Shown here in pieces: positions 26,656 through 35,965 of a stretch of DNA of 64,000 nucleotides; position 1 is the first letter of the stretch; every line of letters begins with the position of its first letter. The stretch lies in NCBI GenBank assembly GCA_903869265.1, contig CAIPYE010000015.1:372001-436000 (forward strand), in the 5' to 3' direction. Below the pieces are notes generated by a model. That model had not been told where the DNA came from. It made no database searches and saw only the letters and a list, made by a program, of their open reading frames with translations. The DNA is from an uncultured delta proteobacterium. Its GTDB lineage: Bacteria > Desulfobacterota > Desulfobulbia > Desulfobulbales > Desulfurivibrionaceae. The translations under genes and the position numbers were made by a program.

Positions 26656-27444
26656 ATGCGTTATCTCATCATCTGCACCGTGGCTCTTGCGGTCTCCGGC
26701 CTGACCCTCTTCTCCGGCTTCGGCCTGGGCACCCTCCTGATGCCGGTCTTTGCCCTGTTTTTTCCGGTGGAGGTGGCGGTAGGGGCCACAGCCATGGTGC
26801 ATCTGGCCAACAATCTCCTCAAGGCCGCCCTGTTCGGCAAACAGGCCGATCTCGGGGTCGTTGCCAGGTTCGCCCTGCCCGCCGCCCTGGCGGCCATGCT
26901 GGGCGCGTTGCTCCTCAACCGGCTCAGCGGTATGCCCCCGATCAGCCAGTATCACCTGGGCACACACTTGTTCACCATCACCTGGCTCAAGTCGGCCATC
27001 GCGGTGTTGATCATGGGATTTTCCCTGGCCGAGTTATGGCCGGGCCTCAAGAAACTCTCTTTCCCGCCCCGCTATATCCCCATCGGCGGAATCATCTCCG
27101 GCTTTTTCGGGGGATTGTCCGGGCATCAGGGGGCATTGCGCACCGCCTTTCTGCTCCGGGCCGGACTGAACAAGGAAGCCCTCATTGGGACCATGATCCT
27201 CTCCGCCATCGTGGTGGACATCAGCCGGATGCTGATATATGGAACGACCTTTTTCGCCCGTGATTTTGCGGTAATGCAGACGGGAAACGGCTTCGGCCTG
27301 GTAGCGGCAGGCACCCTCGCCGCCTTTCTGGGAACCTTCTCTGCCTCGCGTTTTCTGAAAAAGATGACCCTGCACTCGGTGCAGACACTGGTGGGCGTCC
27401 TGCTTCTGCTGCTGGCTATGGCGCTGGGAACGGGACTACTCTAA
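26656..27444 (+). CDS. TauE/SafE-family membrane permease
   Basis: A 262-residue integral membrane protein of the TauE/SafE group, whose members move sulfite, sulfoacetate or other small organic or inorganic anions across the inner membrane. About seven hydrophobic segments are visible. The duplicated family motif appears as FSGFGLGTLLMPVFALFFP near the N-terminus and GGIISGFFGGLSGHQGALR after the middle. The GHQGALR stretch is typical of the subgroup. In a sulfur-metabolising lineage a sulfur anion is a reasonable substrate, but nothing in the sequence fixes it. A small membrane gene follows 17 bases later. Confidence 0.88.
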   Translation: MRYLIICTVALAVSGLTLFSGFGLGTLLMPVFALFFPVEVAVGATAMVHLANNLLKAALFGKQADLGVVARFALPAALAAMLGALLLNRLSGMPPISQYHLGTHLFTITWLKSAIAVLIMGFSLAELWPGLKKLSFPPRYIPIGGIISGFFGGLSGHQGALRTAFLLRAGLNKEALIGTMILSAIVVDISRMLIYGTTFFARDFAVMQTGNGFGLVAAGTLAAFLGTFSASRFLKKMTLHSVQTLVGVLLLLLAMALGTGLL

Positions 27445-27461
27445 ATGAGGAGAACAACCGC

Positions 27462-27797
27462 ATGAAGGCACTCAGAATGTTGCCGGTGATTTTCAGCATG
27501 CTGCTGCTTGTCGCCCATTTTTACCGGGCAGGACATCTTCTCCTTGCCATGGGAGCGCTGCTTTCCCTTGGTCTGCTCTGTATCCGCAAACCACAAGCGA
27601 TCCGGTTGCTGCAAGGACTGCTCGTGGCAGGCGCAGCGGAATGGCTGGTCACCGCAATCCGGCTGGTCACGGACCGGCAGGCCCAGGGGCTCCCCTGGCT
27701 GCGTCTCGCGCTGATCCTCGGTCTGGTCGCCCTCTGCACCCTCCTTTCCACCCTGCCCTTGCGCACAACAGCGCATTTTCCTCTGGACAAAGATTAA
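27462..27797 (+). CDS. Small hypothetical membrane protein (about four helices)
   Basis: A 111-residue hydrophobic protein with about four predicted membrane segments and a pattern of Arg between them (IRKPQAIRLL, RLVTDRQ). It has no recognised family signature. GAGGAG in the spacer serves as ribosome-binding site, and it lies 17 bases after the TauE/SafE gene. It is therefore probably co-transcribed and could be a partner of that permease, which is inference from context. Confidence 0.65.
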   Translation: MKALRMLPVIFSMLLLVAHFYRAGHLLLAMGALLSLGLLCIRKPQAIRLLQGLLVAGAAEWLVTAIRLVTDRQAQGLPWLRLALILGLVALCTLLSTLPLRTTAHFPLDKD

Positions 27798-27863
27798 GAA
27801 AAGACTTAAATTCAATGTTACATGGAATTGTAAAACCACTCGGCACTTTCCAAGGAGAACCCC

Positions 27864-28079
27864 ATGCCCATCTACGACTACCGTTGCCAGGAATGCAAGA
27901 ACCTGTTTGAAGCCATTCTCACCTCAGCAGAGGCGGTAGCCGAGGTAACCTGTCCGAAATGCGGCAGCAGCGTGGTGAAAAAAACCATCTCCGCCTCAAG
28001 TTTCCGGATTTCCTCCGGCTCAAACTCCATCCCCTCCGGGGCGCTTTCGGGCTGCTCGACAAAATCGGGTTTCTCCTGA
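27864..28079 (+). CDS. FmdB-family zinc ribbon protein
   Basis: A 71-residue protein beginning MPIYDYRCQECKNLFEA, with a second knuckle CPKCGSSVVKKTIS; the four Cys form a zinc ribbon of the FmdB/CxxC regulatory type. The C-terminal half is Ser- and Gly-rich and probably disordered. Members are common small proteins of unclear function, some tied to regulation of amidase or formamide genes. AAGGAGAA is well placed before the ATG. It converges with the outer-membrane barrel gene. Confidence 0.9.
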   Translation: MPIYDYRCQECKNLFEAILTSAEAVAEVTCPKCGSSVVKKTISASSFRISSGSNSIPSGALSGCSTKSGFS

Positions 28080-28137
28080 GCCTGAAAACGATGCGGCCGG
28101 TCCGGCTGCACCATATATTAAGATGCTACTCCGTTGC

Positions 28138-29379
28138 TTAGTAGTATAGCCGCAACGCACAGGCCAAGCTTTTAGGGGCAAGGCCAAATTCAGAGCCGAA
28201 GGTATTGCCTTCACCCGCATCCCCTCTGGGCAGAGACAGGGTAACCGACACCTCCGCCTCGTCGGAGAGCGAATACACCCCGTTGAGGCTCAACAACTGT
28301 GAATGATCGCTCCAGTTGGCAATAAGCAGAGCCTGCCCGGTCAACAGCGGAGAAAACTCGTAGCTTACGCCAAGGGCGGTGTACTCCCGCCCGGTGTATC
28401 CTTCACCCAGGCTACCAGCGACCAGAGCCTGATTCAGGGCCTCACTGGAGCCATACCCCTGGCCATGGTAAAACTGCTCCAGGTGCAGATCAAGGCTGTT
28501 CTCAAAACGATGCTCTATGCCCACACTCACCTCGGTTCCACTGGCAAGCCCGTCTTGTTCCGCAGATGCGTAATGCCCTTCCGCCCGGACGCCCAACCAG
28601 TCGAACAGCTCGCCCTGTAGGGAACCGCCGGTTATGCGATGCTCGCGCACCGTCCCGCCAAGAAGCCCCCATTCCCAATCGTTACGGTTGACGGCAAACT
28701 TGGCCAAGAGAGAGTTCCTGCTCCAGTCGGGCCGGTTGCGCCAGTCAGCATCCCCTGAACTCTCGGGCGAATAGCCCAGCACCCCGACCAGGCTCAGCTG
28801 GGCGAGATTTCCCAATCGGACCTCGACCCGACCGCTGTCCACCCCGGGTTTATAGGTCCGGAAAAAGGTTTGCGCACCAAAGGGGGCAAAAAAATCATTG
28901 GGACTAAAATACATGGTGGTAGCCAGATTGACCGGCTGCCGACCAATGCTCCACTCGATGTTTTCCTGTGTATAATGAAAGGCGGCGGTATCCACACTTA
29001 AGTTTGCCTCAGAGTTGTTGCTGGTATGCTGCTGCCAGGATAGCAGTCCGCTGCGCTCTGCACCAGCCTGCCTGATGCCAAACCCGGGATTCGGGGTGGT
29101 GCGGATATTTTGCAACACGTTCAAATCAAAGCGGGCAGATTCCCGATGGTTCGCCGTAACCAGGAAACGCTGATCCAGGTTCCAGAACAAATCCTCCCGG
29201 CTGTCATACAACGCCGTTTTCTCCGGAGTTCGGCTATAAGCACCGTCCAGCCCGGTAAATCCTCGCAGGCTTACAGATGTATCCTCGGACCGCCACTCGC
29301 TAAACGCTTGCCCTTGGTCAGGACAGAGGAAAACCCCGCCCAAGAAAAGCGCAGGCAATAAGAGAGTACCCCTCCTCAC
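28138..29379 (-). CDS. Outer-membrane beta-barrel protein, last gene of an export operon
   Basis: A 413-residue precursor. A signal peptide of about 25 residues (LLLPALFLGGVFLCPDQGQA) precedes alternating amphipathic strands, and the protein ends in ALRLYY, a C-terminal aromatic of the kind recognised by the BAM complex. WSIGRQPVNL and similar segments resemble DUF1302- or alginate-porin-like barrels, without a definite match. Its start overlaps the end of the ABC ATPase gene by 4 bases. That coupling suggests it is the outer-membrane part of the transporter, or its cargo receptor. Confidence 0.8.
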   Translation of the reverse strand: MRRGTLLLPALFLGGVFLCPDQGQAFSEWRSEDTSVSLRGFTGLDGAYSRTPEKTALYDSREDLFWNLDQRFLVTANHRESARFDLNVLQNIRTTPNPGFGIRQAGAERSGLLSWQQHTSNNSEANLSVDTAAFHYTQENIEWSIGRQPVNLATTMYFSPNDFFAPFGAQTFFRTYKPGVDSGRVEVRLGNLAQLSLVGVLGYSPESSGDADWRNRPDWSRNSLLAKFAVNRNDWEWGLLGGTVREHRITGGSLQGELFDWLGVRAEGHYASAEQDGLASGTEVSVGIEHRFENSLDLHLEQFYHGQGYGSSEALNQALVAGSLGEGYTGREYTALGVSYEFSPLLTGQALLIANWSDHSQLLSLNGVYSLSDEAEVSVTLSLPRGDAGEGNTFGSEFGLAPKSLACALRLYY

Positions 29380-30071
29380 CCGCGCACCTCATCATGCTCC
29401 AATCTGCCATCCCGGAGATGGATAAGCCGCCGAGCCCGATCCATTACCTGCTGGTCGTGGGTGGAAAAGAGAAAGGTTATCCCCTGTTCCCGGTTGAGAC
29501 GCGCCATGAGATCAAGAATCGCATCCGCTGTTGCCGAATCCACATTGGCCGTGGGCTCATCCGCCAGGACAATGGCAGGGTGGGAGACAATGGCCCGGGC
29601 AATGGCAACCCGCTGCTGCTGGCCGCCAGAAAGCTCATCGGGCCTGCGCTGGGCCAGTTCGGCCATGCCGACCTCGGCCAGCACCTCCATGACCCGTTGC
29701 CGCCGTTGGGCTTTGGGGATATTCTGCAGGGCCAGGACAAACTCGGCATTTTCGCAAGCGGTCAGCACCGGATTCAGATTGTAGGCTTGAAACACAAATC
29801 CTATCCGATCACGCCGCAACCTGGCCAAATCACTGCGCCCCAACTCGGCAAGATCGCGCCCTTCCAGCCGCACCGTGCCCAAGGAAGGCGCATCAAGGGC
29901 GCCGATCATATTCAGGATCGTTGTTTTTCCGGAGCCGGACGGCCCGCAGAGCACACTGAATTCCCCGGCCTGGACATTCAGGGAAAAATCCGTCACTGCA
30001 CGGACCCGCACCTTACCCTGCTGGTAAATCCTGCTGACATTTTCGAGCTGCACAAGCGGCGTGTTGTTCAT
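29376..30071 (-). CDS. ABC transporter ATPase (LolD/MacB type)
   Basis: A 231-residue nucleotide-binding subunit of the family that drives FtsX-type permeases (LolD, MacB, FtsE). Walker A is GPSGSGKTT (about residue 43), the Q-loop is FVFQAYNLNPVLTACEN, the signature is LSGGQQQRVAIARAI, and Walker B is IVLADEPTANVD. The H-loop His is in FSTHDQ. It lies between two permease genes upstream and a barrel gene downstream on the same strand. The partner permeases point to mechanotransmission rather than conventional import. Confidence 0.93.
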   Translation of the reverse strand: MNNTPLVQLENVSRIYQQGKVRVRAVTDFSLNVQAGEFSVLCGPSGSGKTTILNMIGALDAPSLGTVRLEGRDLAELGRSDLARLRRDRIGFVFQAYNLNPVLTACENAEFVLALQNIPKAQRRQRVMEVLAEVGMAELAQRRPDELSGGQQQRVAIARAIVSHPAIVLADEPTANVDSATADAILDLMARLNREQGITFLFSTHDQQVMDRARRLIHLRDGRLEHDEVRG

Positions 30072-30110
30072 AATCTGCCCTTTTCTTCTCGTTGCAAGCC
30101 TGACTTTTTC

Positions 30111-31352
30111 CTACCCCTGCTTCAGATTCTCCACCGGCGAGGTTTTGCCTGCCTTAAAGGCCGGGAAAATCCCTGCCACCAGCGTCAGGGAAAACACCGC
30201 GCCGGCTATCCACAAGGCGCTTTCCCTGTAGAGCCGAAACTTCATGACCGGGTCCACGAGAACCCCGCCGGCGCTGTAATCCTCCCCTATCTGACCACTG
30301 AAATCAATGCCGATCCTGGCCATGTAAACAAACCAGGGCGTGGTGATAATCACCCCCAAGGCCAAGCCCAAGAGTGCAAGCCAACAGGATTCCAGCAGCA
30401 CCAGCCGCACAACTTGGCCCGGCATCATTCCCAGCGCCATCATGATCCCGAATTCGCGCCGCCTTTCCATGACGCTCATCAGCAGGGTGTTCGTGATCCC
30501 TGCGGCGATAACCAACCCCACCAAAAACTGGAGTAGATGGTTAAACAGACGATCCACAGCGATAAGCCCGGCGAGATCCGGCTGACTTTGCTGCCATGTC
30601 AGCACGCCGATATCCTGCCTCCCTGCCCACAACCCGACAAGCTTGCTCTTTATGGCCGCAGCCTCCCGGTGATCGGCGAGAAAGATCGCCACCAGGGAAG
30701 CGGCCTTGGGTTCATAGCCGAGAGCCTTGCGCACCAATGTCAGGGGCAAAAGAACCAAAGCCCCGTCAACCGCATCGTCCCCAGTCTTGAAGATGCCGCT
30801 CACCCGGCCGAGTTCGCTGACCAATTCCCCATTTTTGTCCGTCAGGGTAAAAATCAGCTTCTTGCCCAGGCGCAGATTCAGCTTTTCAGCCATCTTCACC
30901 CCGACAACAACGCCATGCTCCTCCTCTGCGGTAACGCACTGCCCCTCAACAAGGGTGCGCAGGAAGATGTTATACGTCGGGGTTTCCTGGGATGGATCAA
31001 TGGCGATAAAGGTGCCGCCCACGCTCTTGGCGCCACTGGCGAACATGGCCTGACCCATGATGCGGACCGATGCGGCATTTACCCCTGGGGTTTGCAAGGC
31101 TTTCCGCTGCACGGCTTCTGCCTCGAGCAAACGCTTGTCCAGAGTCGGCGTATCCTGATACTCCGGATGCTCCACGCTCAGGTGCCCCAATCCCATCACC
31201 GCGCTGGTGTTGATCATGTTGGTGTAGGCATAGTCGCCGGAGGCGGTAAAGGTCACGGACAGCAAGACGCCAAAGGCCACGGAAAAAGCGGTGATCGCAG
31301 TCCGTCGCTTGTTACGCATCAGGCCTCGCCATGCCATGGTTCCAAGCTGCAT
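30111..31352 (-). CDS. FtsX-type ABC transporter permease (second)
   Basis: A 413-residue permease of the FtsX/MacB superfamily. An N-terminal transmembrane segment after RGLMRNKRRTAITAFSVAFG leads into a periplasmic domain of about 220 residues. Three C-terminal helices follow, with the MSVMERRREFGIMMALGM coupling-helix signature. The ATG at 31352 has AAAGGAA upstream; the longer open frame to 31544 would overlap the preceding gene with unlikely protein. It starts 10 bases after the other permease gene. Two different FtsX proteins with one ATPase recall LolC/LolE with LolD. Confidence 0.9.
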   Translation of the reverse strand: MQLGTMAWRGLMRNKRRTAITAFSVAFGVLLSVTFTASGDYAYTNMINTSAVMGLGHLSVEHPEYQDTPTLDKRLLEAEAVQRKALQTPGVNAASVRIMGQAMFASGAKSVGGTFIAIDPSQETPTYNIFLRTLVEGQCVTAEEEHGVVVGVKMAEKLNLRLGKKLIFTLTDKNGELVSELGRVSGIFKTGDDAVDGALVLLPLTLVRKALGYEPKAASLVAIFLADHREAAAIKSKLVGLWAGRQDIGVLTWQQSQPDLAGLIAVDRLFNHLLQFLVGLVIAAGITNTLLMSVMERRREFGIMMALGMMPGQVVRLVLLESCWLALLGLALGVIITTPWFVYMARIGIDFSGQIGEDYSAGGVLVDPVMKFRLYRESALWIAGAVFSLTLVAGIFPAFKAGKTSPVENLKQG

Positions 31353-31362
31353 CAAGGTTCCT

Positions 31363-32586
31363 TTATCGATGAGAGATGGCGGCAAGCGGCTTGAGCATCG
31401 CCGCCTTGAGCGCAGGATACAAAATGGCCAGCCCCGCCACCAGATACAGAAAAAGAATGGGCAGCACCACACTGTTGACGGTGACCACGCAATACCATCG
31501 CGCATCAACGGCGATCCCGGCAATGGTCGAAGAGGATTGGACAAACCCGGAAAAATCGATGGGATGACGGCTGAAGTACAGGGAAAGGGGCAACCCGGCG
31601 GCCAGGGCCAGGAAGACAGCCACGGTGACCTGGAGCATACTCTCCACCACGATCATGGCAAAAAGCCCCCAGGGGGAAAACCCCAGGGCCTTCATCACCC
31701 CAAACTCTGGGATACGCTCAAAAACACTCATCAACAGGGCGTTGAGGGTCAAGATGCCCACGGCGGCATAGGTGATGAGCAGCATAATTACCAGGGAGAC
31801 ATCGCTCATGTTGAAAAGCCGGGCGAGCACCGGCTGGAGCTGCCGCCAGTTGCGCACCTCATACTCAGGCAGCAACTGCGCCAGCCGGTTCGTGGCGGTA
31901 TTGAGATTTTCCGTGGACTGTTGGCGCTTGACCACGATTGCGTGCGCGCCTTGCGGAACCATCATCAGCCTGCGAAAGGCGGCCTCGGTCATAAAAAAAC
32001 CGCTCCGGTCCACCCCCTGAGACACAGACTGCAATATCCCCCGCAGCCGAAACAATTCGTTGGCTGTAGAGCCGTCCGCAGCCTGGGCCACCACCACCAC
32101 CTCATCGCCCACCCTAAGACCGAGGATGCGGGACAGCTTGCGGCCAACCACCACCCCGGTCCGGTCCTGCCCGTCAAGCCATTGTCCCTGCCAGACATGT
32201 TGATTCAGCGCGGTAACCAGCTGCTCCCGGGCCAGATCCACCCCCCGCAACTCTACGCCGCTTGAGGCATTACCCGCCGCAGCCAGCCCGGTTGCGTAAA
32301 GACGCGGAGCCGCCACAAAACCTTTTTCTTGGAGCCGGGCAAGCAGAGCCTCTTGCCCGACAATAACCTTATACAAATCCGGATCGACGCGAAACCCGTG
32401 GACATGGACCTGAAACTCACCGAGATCCATGCCCACCGCATTTTTTTCCATGCCCGCGAGCCAACCTTCCAGGAGGCTTGCATAAAAAATCATGATCGCG
32501 CAGGCAAAGGCCATGGCCCCAACGGTGATCCAGGTTCTGGTCCGGGCGCGGTTGAAATTTCTCAGGGCAAAGCAAAAGATCTGCAC
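31363..32586 (-). CDS. FtsX-type ABC transporter permease (first)
   Basis: A 407-residue FtsX-superfamily permease. LRNFNRARTRTWITVGAM leads into transmembrane helix 1, followed by a periplasmic MacB-like domain and three C-terminal helices with MSVFERIPEFGVMKALGF as the coupling signature. The C-terminal PALKAAMLKPLAAI is also usual for the family. It diverges clearly in sequence from its downstream partner, so the transporter is probably a heterodimer. The LolA-like gene precedes it by 31 bases. Confidence 0.9.
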   Translation of the reverse strand: MQIFCFALRNFNRARTRTWITVGAMAFACAIMIFYASLLEGWLAGMEKNAVGMDLGEFQVHVHGFRVDPDLYKVIVGQEALLARLQEKGFVAAPRLYATGLAAAGNASSGVELRGVDLAREQLVTALNQHVWQGQWLDGQDRTGVVVGRKLSRILGLRVGDEVVVVAQAADGSTANELFRLRGILQSVSQGVDRSGFFMTEAAFRRLMMVPQGAHAIVVKRQQSTENLNTATNRLAQLLPEYEVRNWRQLQPVLARLFNMSDVSLVIMLLITYAAVGILTLNALLMSVFERIPEFGVMKALGFSPWGLFAMIVVESMLQVTVAVFLALAAGLPLSLYFSRHPIDFSGFVQSSSTIAGIAVDARWYCVVTVNSVVLPILFLYLVAGLAILYPALKAAMLKPLAAISHR

Positions 32587-32617
32587 GTTTCACCTCTCCG
32601 CGAACACAGCATCCCGG

Positions 32618-33409
32618 TCAGCGACGTCGTAACTCCAAAAGGGAAAAGAGCGATTCCGGCAGGTCAAGGTCAAAACGCATGGCCTCGTAGACAAGCTCCG
32701 TCTGCTCCCCTGGCTTGTCCGCAGGCACGACCTTGAGCACCGCAGGAAGGAGCCTCCCCCCCATGTTTTTGATCTCGCTGAAATAAATGGTGCGGGCCAG
32801 GACGTTGTCCTCATCATAGTAAGTGGCGAGCAGCGGGAGATGGCCCTGGGCCGTAACGGTCATGACAATCCTGCCCCAGACCACGGCGGCATCCTGGTGC
32901 GGCTGCAGGGTGAATTCGATGATCTCCCTACCGTCCCTTTTCCCCCGAAAGGTAATGCGCGGGTCATAATCCTCGGAAAGCCGCGATTCCTTGACCAGAT
33001 CGTCGTTGGTGAAATGGCTGCCCATCCAGGAACTCATCATCATGCTGGAGGTGAGCCGGATGGTGCGATCGGTCTTAGGGAGATAGGTGTACATGGTGTT
33101 GCCGGTCTTCAGGCTGGCCGTATCCTTTTCCTTAAGCGGGGAGACGATGCGGACCAGGGATTTATCCTTGCCCTTGGACCAAATCTCCATGCGCATGGTC
33201 CGGGTGTAATTGGCGGTTTGCACCTCCATGCGCACCATCCCCTGGGAGCTGGTGGCACGCCAGAGGTCGTCGATCTCAAGGAGAATGGCGCGGGCTTCCT
33301 GTTGGTCTTGGGATAGGGCGGAAACAGCGGTCCCTGTCGGCCCAAAAATCCCCCAGCCCACACCCAGCAGGACCAGAAAGATGCCGACTCGGAAGGCTGC
33401 CCGGTTCAC
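32618..33409 (-). CDS. LolA-like outer-membrane lipoprotein-sorting protein
   Basis: A 263-residue exported protein of the COG2834 LolA-like group. An N-terminal hydrophobic segment (VGIFLVLLGVGWGIFG) is followed by the half-barrel pattern: MRMEIWSKGKDKSLVRI, then MYTYLPKTDRTIRLTSSM and SHFTNDDLVKESRL. These proteins bind acyl chains of lipids or lipoproteins in the periplasm. Its start overlaps the U32 stop by 4 bases, and it precedes two FtsX permeases. Together they could form a non-canonical Lol-like path; no LolB was seen. Confidence 0.88.
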   Translation of the reverse strand: MNRAAFRVGIFLVLLGVGWGIFGPTGTAVSALSQDQQEARAILLEIDDLWRATSSQGMVRMEVQTANYTRTMRMEIWSKGKDKSLVRIVSPLKEKDTASLKTGNTMYTYLPKTDRTIRLTSSMMMSSWMGSHFTNDDLVKESRLSEDYDPRITFRGKRDGREIIEFTLQPHQDAAVVWGRIVMTVTAQGHLPLLATYYDEDNVLARTIYFSEIKNMGGRLLPAVLKVVPADKPGEQTELVYEAMRFDLDLPESLFSLLELRRR

Positions 33410-35694
33410 AACAGGGTCCCCGTATAGTTGAAGGTGCTGAATCGGCGCCCCCCGCGCCCGGGCTGACCAGATTGCCGGAAAGCGGCGACCAGCTCATCGG
33501 GCTTAGGCCGCATGTGGGAAAGATCAACCACACCGAAGGCGACACCCCTGGCGGCAAGCTCGGTACTGTGCGGCAGCAGGGAAAAGGGCTGATCGGCCAC
33601 GACCACGGTTTGGCCCCAGCATTGCTTGAGCACAATCACCTCGCCCTTGGGGCTGACCAGGGGCTGATCGTATTTGAAAAAAGAAGAAGCCAGCCGGGCT
33701 GTGAAAAGCGGGGGCTGAGCATAGATGGTCATGCCCATTGGCAGCGCGTTTTTATGACCAAGGACATCGAAGAGGTTCTGCCGATCGGTTTCAATGGCCA
33801 GCTGGACATTGCTTAGCCCCAAACCGGCCAGGGCCTGTACGCTCATGCTGTTCAAGACATTCAGGGTATAGTCGCCGAAAAGAAGCAGCCTTTCCGCCGG
33901 AGCCTGCTCTTGCCGACCTTTTTTGCGGCCTGGGGGAGGCCCCTTGTCTCCCGCCTCTCTTGGCTGCACCTGGGCACCCACCGCAAACAAGAGGCATTGG
34001 CCGACATGACCGATCTGCCAGGCATTATACCCGCCGCCGCGCAGATGACCGATGGCCTCGCGGTAAAACTCCAGATCATCCTCCAAAATCACCGGGGGCA
34101 ATGCCCAGACCAGCCGCCGCCGATACAGGGTCAAACGCTTCTGCTGGCGGGAGAATTGAGCAAAGGTCTGGCGGGACAGGGTGATGACCAGTCGCGAAGG
34201 CGGTGTGGGCAGCTGCACCTTGAGCAATTCAAAATCGTCGATCTTGAGCCACCACTCCAAGGGCAACTGCACCTGGGACGCGCCCCGACGGCCTTGGGCC
34301 TGAGCCTGGACCTGACCGTGGACCGGAACCTGAGACTTGCCACGGGCAGGTCGTTCCTCCCTGGTCTTGCCCCCAACCGGCCTGTTGACCGGCTTTCCCA
34401 AAAAATGAGAAATCTGCGCGAGCTTGCGGGGATCAACCAGATTGGCTATCCTTTTGCTGAACAACCCCGGCTGGATACCCTTCTTGGCTCCCTGCTGACG
34501 GCGCTCGCCAAGGTCCACCTTGTAGAGGCTGTCGCCCCATTTTGCGCCCGGCGGCAGGTCCAGCTGCACCTTGCTGCCTGCCGCAGCCTTGTCCAAGGCC
34601 ACCTTCCCCTGCCACAGACCTTTGAGGGTAAAGCCCTGCCGCTCGCCCGAGCCTTCCTGGTGGATGCGCAGCCGGTCGCCCAAACGGAGCGGCTCCTTCA
34701 AGGTCATCTGGGCGCGATTGGCAGTGACCTTCTCGATCTTGCCCAAAAACAGACCGACATTGCCCGAGTGCTGCGGAGCGATGATATCCGTTGGTTGAGC
34801 CTTCTTGAAATAGCCAAGCGAGGGTTTGCGGCCCATGGCCTGCTCCAGCAGTTCTTTCGCCTCGGCCAACACCGCAGGCGTCGCGGGATTATCAAGGGCC
34901 AACCGATAAGCCTTGACCACCGAGGCCACATATTGGGGGCTGCGCATCCTCCCCTCGATCTTGAGCGAGCTAACCCCGGCCTGCCGCAGCTGGGGAATCA
35001 GCTCAAGCCCAGCCAGATCGTTCATGGAAAAGAGATACCCCGCCGGAGTCCCCGGCCCGCGGCCCTTGCTGCCCCAAGTGTACCGCCTGCGGCAGGGCTG
35101 GACGCAACGACCCCGCAACCCGCTTTTCCCACCAAGATAGCTGCTGAACAGGCACAGGCCGGAATAGGCGAAACACATCGCCCCATGCACAAACACCTCA
35201 AGCTCCACCGGGCATTGCTTGTGGATTCGCCCTATCTCGTTTAACGTCATCTCCCGAGCCAGAACCACCCGTTTAAAACCCATCTCGGAAAACTGCCGCA
35301 CATTGAGAGAGTTGTGCGCGCCCATGAGGGTGCTGGCATGCAACCGCAGACCAGGAAAGAATTTGCGGGCCAGATAGGAGATGCCCAGATCCTGAATGAT
35401 GAGGGCGTCGGCCTTGAGCGCCTCAAGCGCGGCCAACTCCTCCACCGCCTTGGAGACCTCCTCCTCCTTCATCAGGCTGTTCATGGCCAGATAGACCTTG
35501 ACCCGGTTCCTGTGGGCATGGTCGATCATGGCCGCCACCTCGGCCAGAGAGAAATGCCGGGCCAAGGCCCTGGCGTTAAAGGCCGGAGCTCCGATATAGA
35601 TCGCGTCGGCTCCGCTCTCCACCGCCGCCTCAAAGGCCTCGATGGTGCCAGCCGGGGCAAGCAATTCCATGTTCCGTACAGGTTGTTTTTCCAT
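33406..35694 (-). CDS. Peptidase U32-family protein (RlhA/TrhP-like)
   Basis: A 762-residue protein. The N-terminal U32 domain begins MELLAPAGTIEAFEAAVESG. The hallmark EVFVHGAMCFAYSGLCLFSS and the following GRCVQPCRRRY carry cysteines that may hold an iron-sulfur cluster. Members include the RNA hydroxylases RlhA (23S C2501) and TrhP (tRNA U34), so protease activity is doubtful. A variable middle and a C-terminal region resembling longer RlhA forms follow. The ATG at 35694 is chosen over 35805 because homology starts there. Its stop overlaps the LolA-like start, an odd partnership with the export genes. Confidence 0.9.
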   Translation of the reverse strand: MEKQPVRNMELLAPAGTIEAFEAAVESGADAIYIGAPAFNARALARHFSLAEVAAMIDHAHRNRVKVYLAMNSLMKEEEVSKAVEELAALEALKADALIIQDLGISYLARKFFPGLRLHASTLMGAHNSLNVRQFSEMGFKRVVLAREMTLNEIGRIHKQCPVELEVFVHGAMCFAYSGLCLFSSYLGGKSGLRGRCVQPCRRRYTWGSKGRGPGTPAGYLFSMNDLAGLELIPQLRQAGVSSLKIEGRMRSPQYVASVVKAYRLALDNPATPAVLAEAKELLEQAMGRKPSLGYFKKAQPTDIIAPQHSGNVGLFLGKIEKVTANRAQMTLKEPLRLGDRLRIHQEGSGERQGFTLKGLWQGKVALDKAAAGSKVQLDLPPGAKWGDSLYKVDLGERRQQGAKKGIQPGLFSKRIANLVDPRKLAQISHFLGKPVNRPVGGKTREERPARGKSQVPVHGQVQAQAQGRRGASQVQLPLEWWLKIDDFELLKVQLPTPPSRLVITLSRQTFAQFSRQQKRLTLYRRRLVWALPPVILEDDLEFYREAIGHLRGGGYNAWQIGHVGQCLLFAVGAQVQPREAGDKGPPPGRKKGRQEQAPAERLLLFGDYTLNVLNSMSVQALAGLGLSNVQLAIETDRQNLFDVLGHKNALPMGMTIYAQPPLFTARLASSFFKYDQPLVSPKGEVIVLKQCWGQTVVVADQPFSLLPHSTELAARGVAFGVVDLSHMRPKPDELVAAFRQSGQPGRGGRRFSTFNYTGTLL

Positions 35695-35965
35695 GCCCCC
35701 ACTGTAACAGATTGAGAGCCGATCCGCCTCTGGCAAAATCAGCTCACAGGGCTTTCGCTTTCCTTGTTGGGGGTCTCCTTTTTTTCCTGATTGACAGCAT
35801 CGCAAGAATTCTTCATGCTAATAAAAAGACGTTTAGCAGGAAGATGTTATAACGATAAATCGTGCAAATAGACCGCACTCGGCAACAACAGGGCTTTGCC
35901 CCATATACCCCATGGAGGGGAGGGGGTTTTAGCATTCTCTGTCAACCAAACGTACAGGAGGCACT

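Noticed and set aside
33910-35244. 444-residue + strand open frame inside the U32 gene
   Set aside because: Antisense shadow; the U32 signature is on the minus strand.
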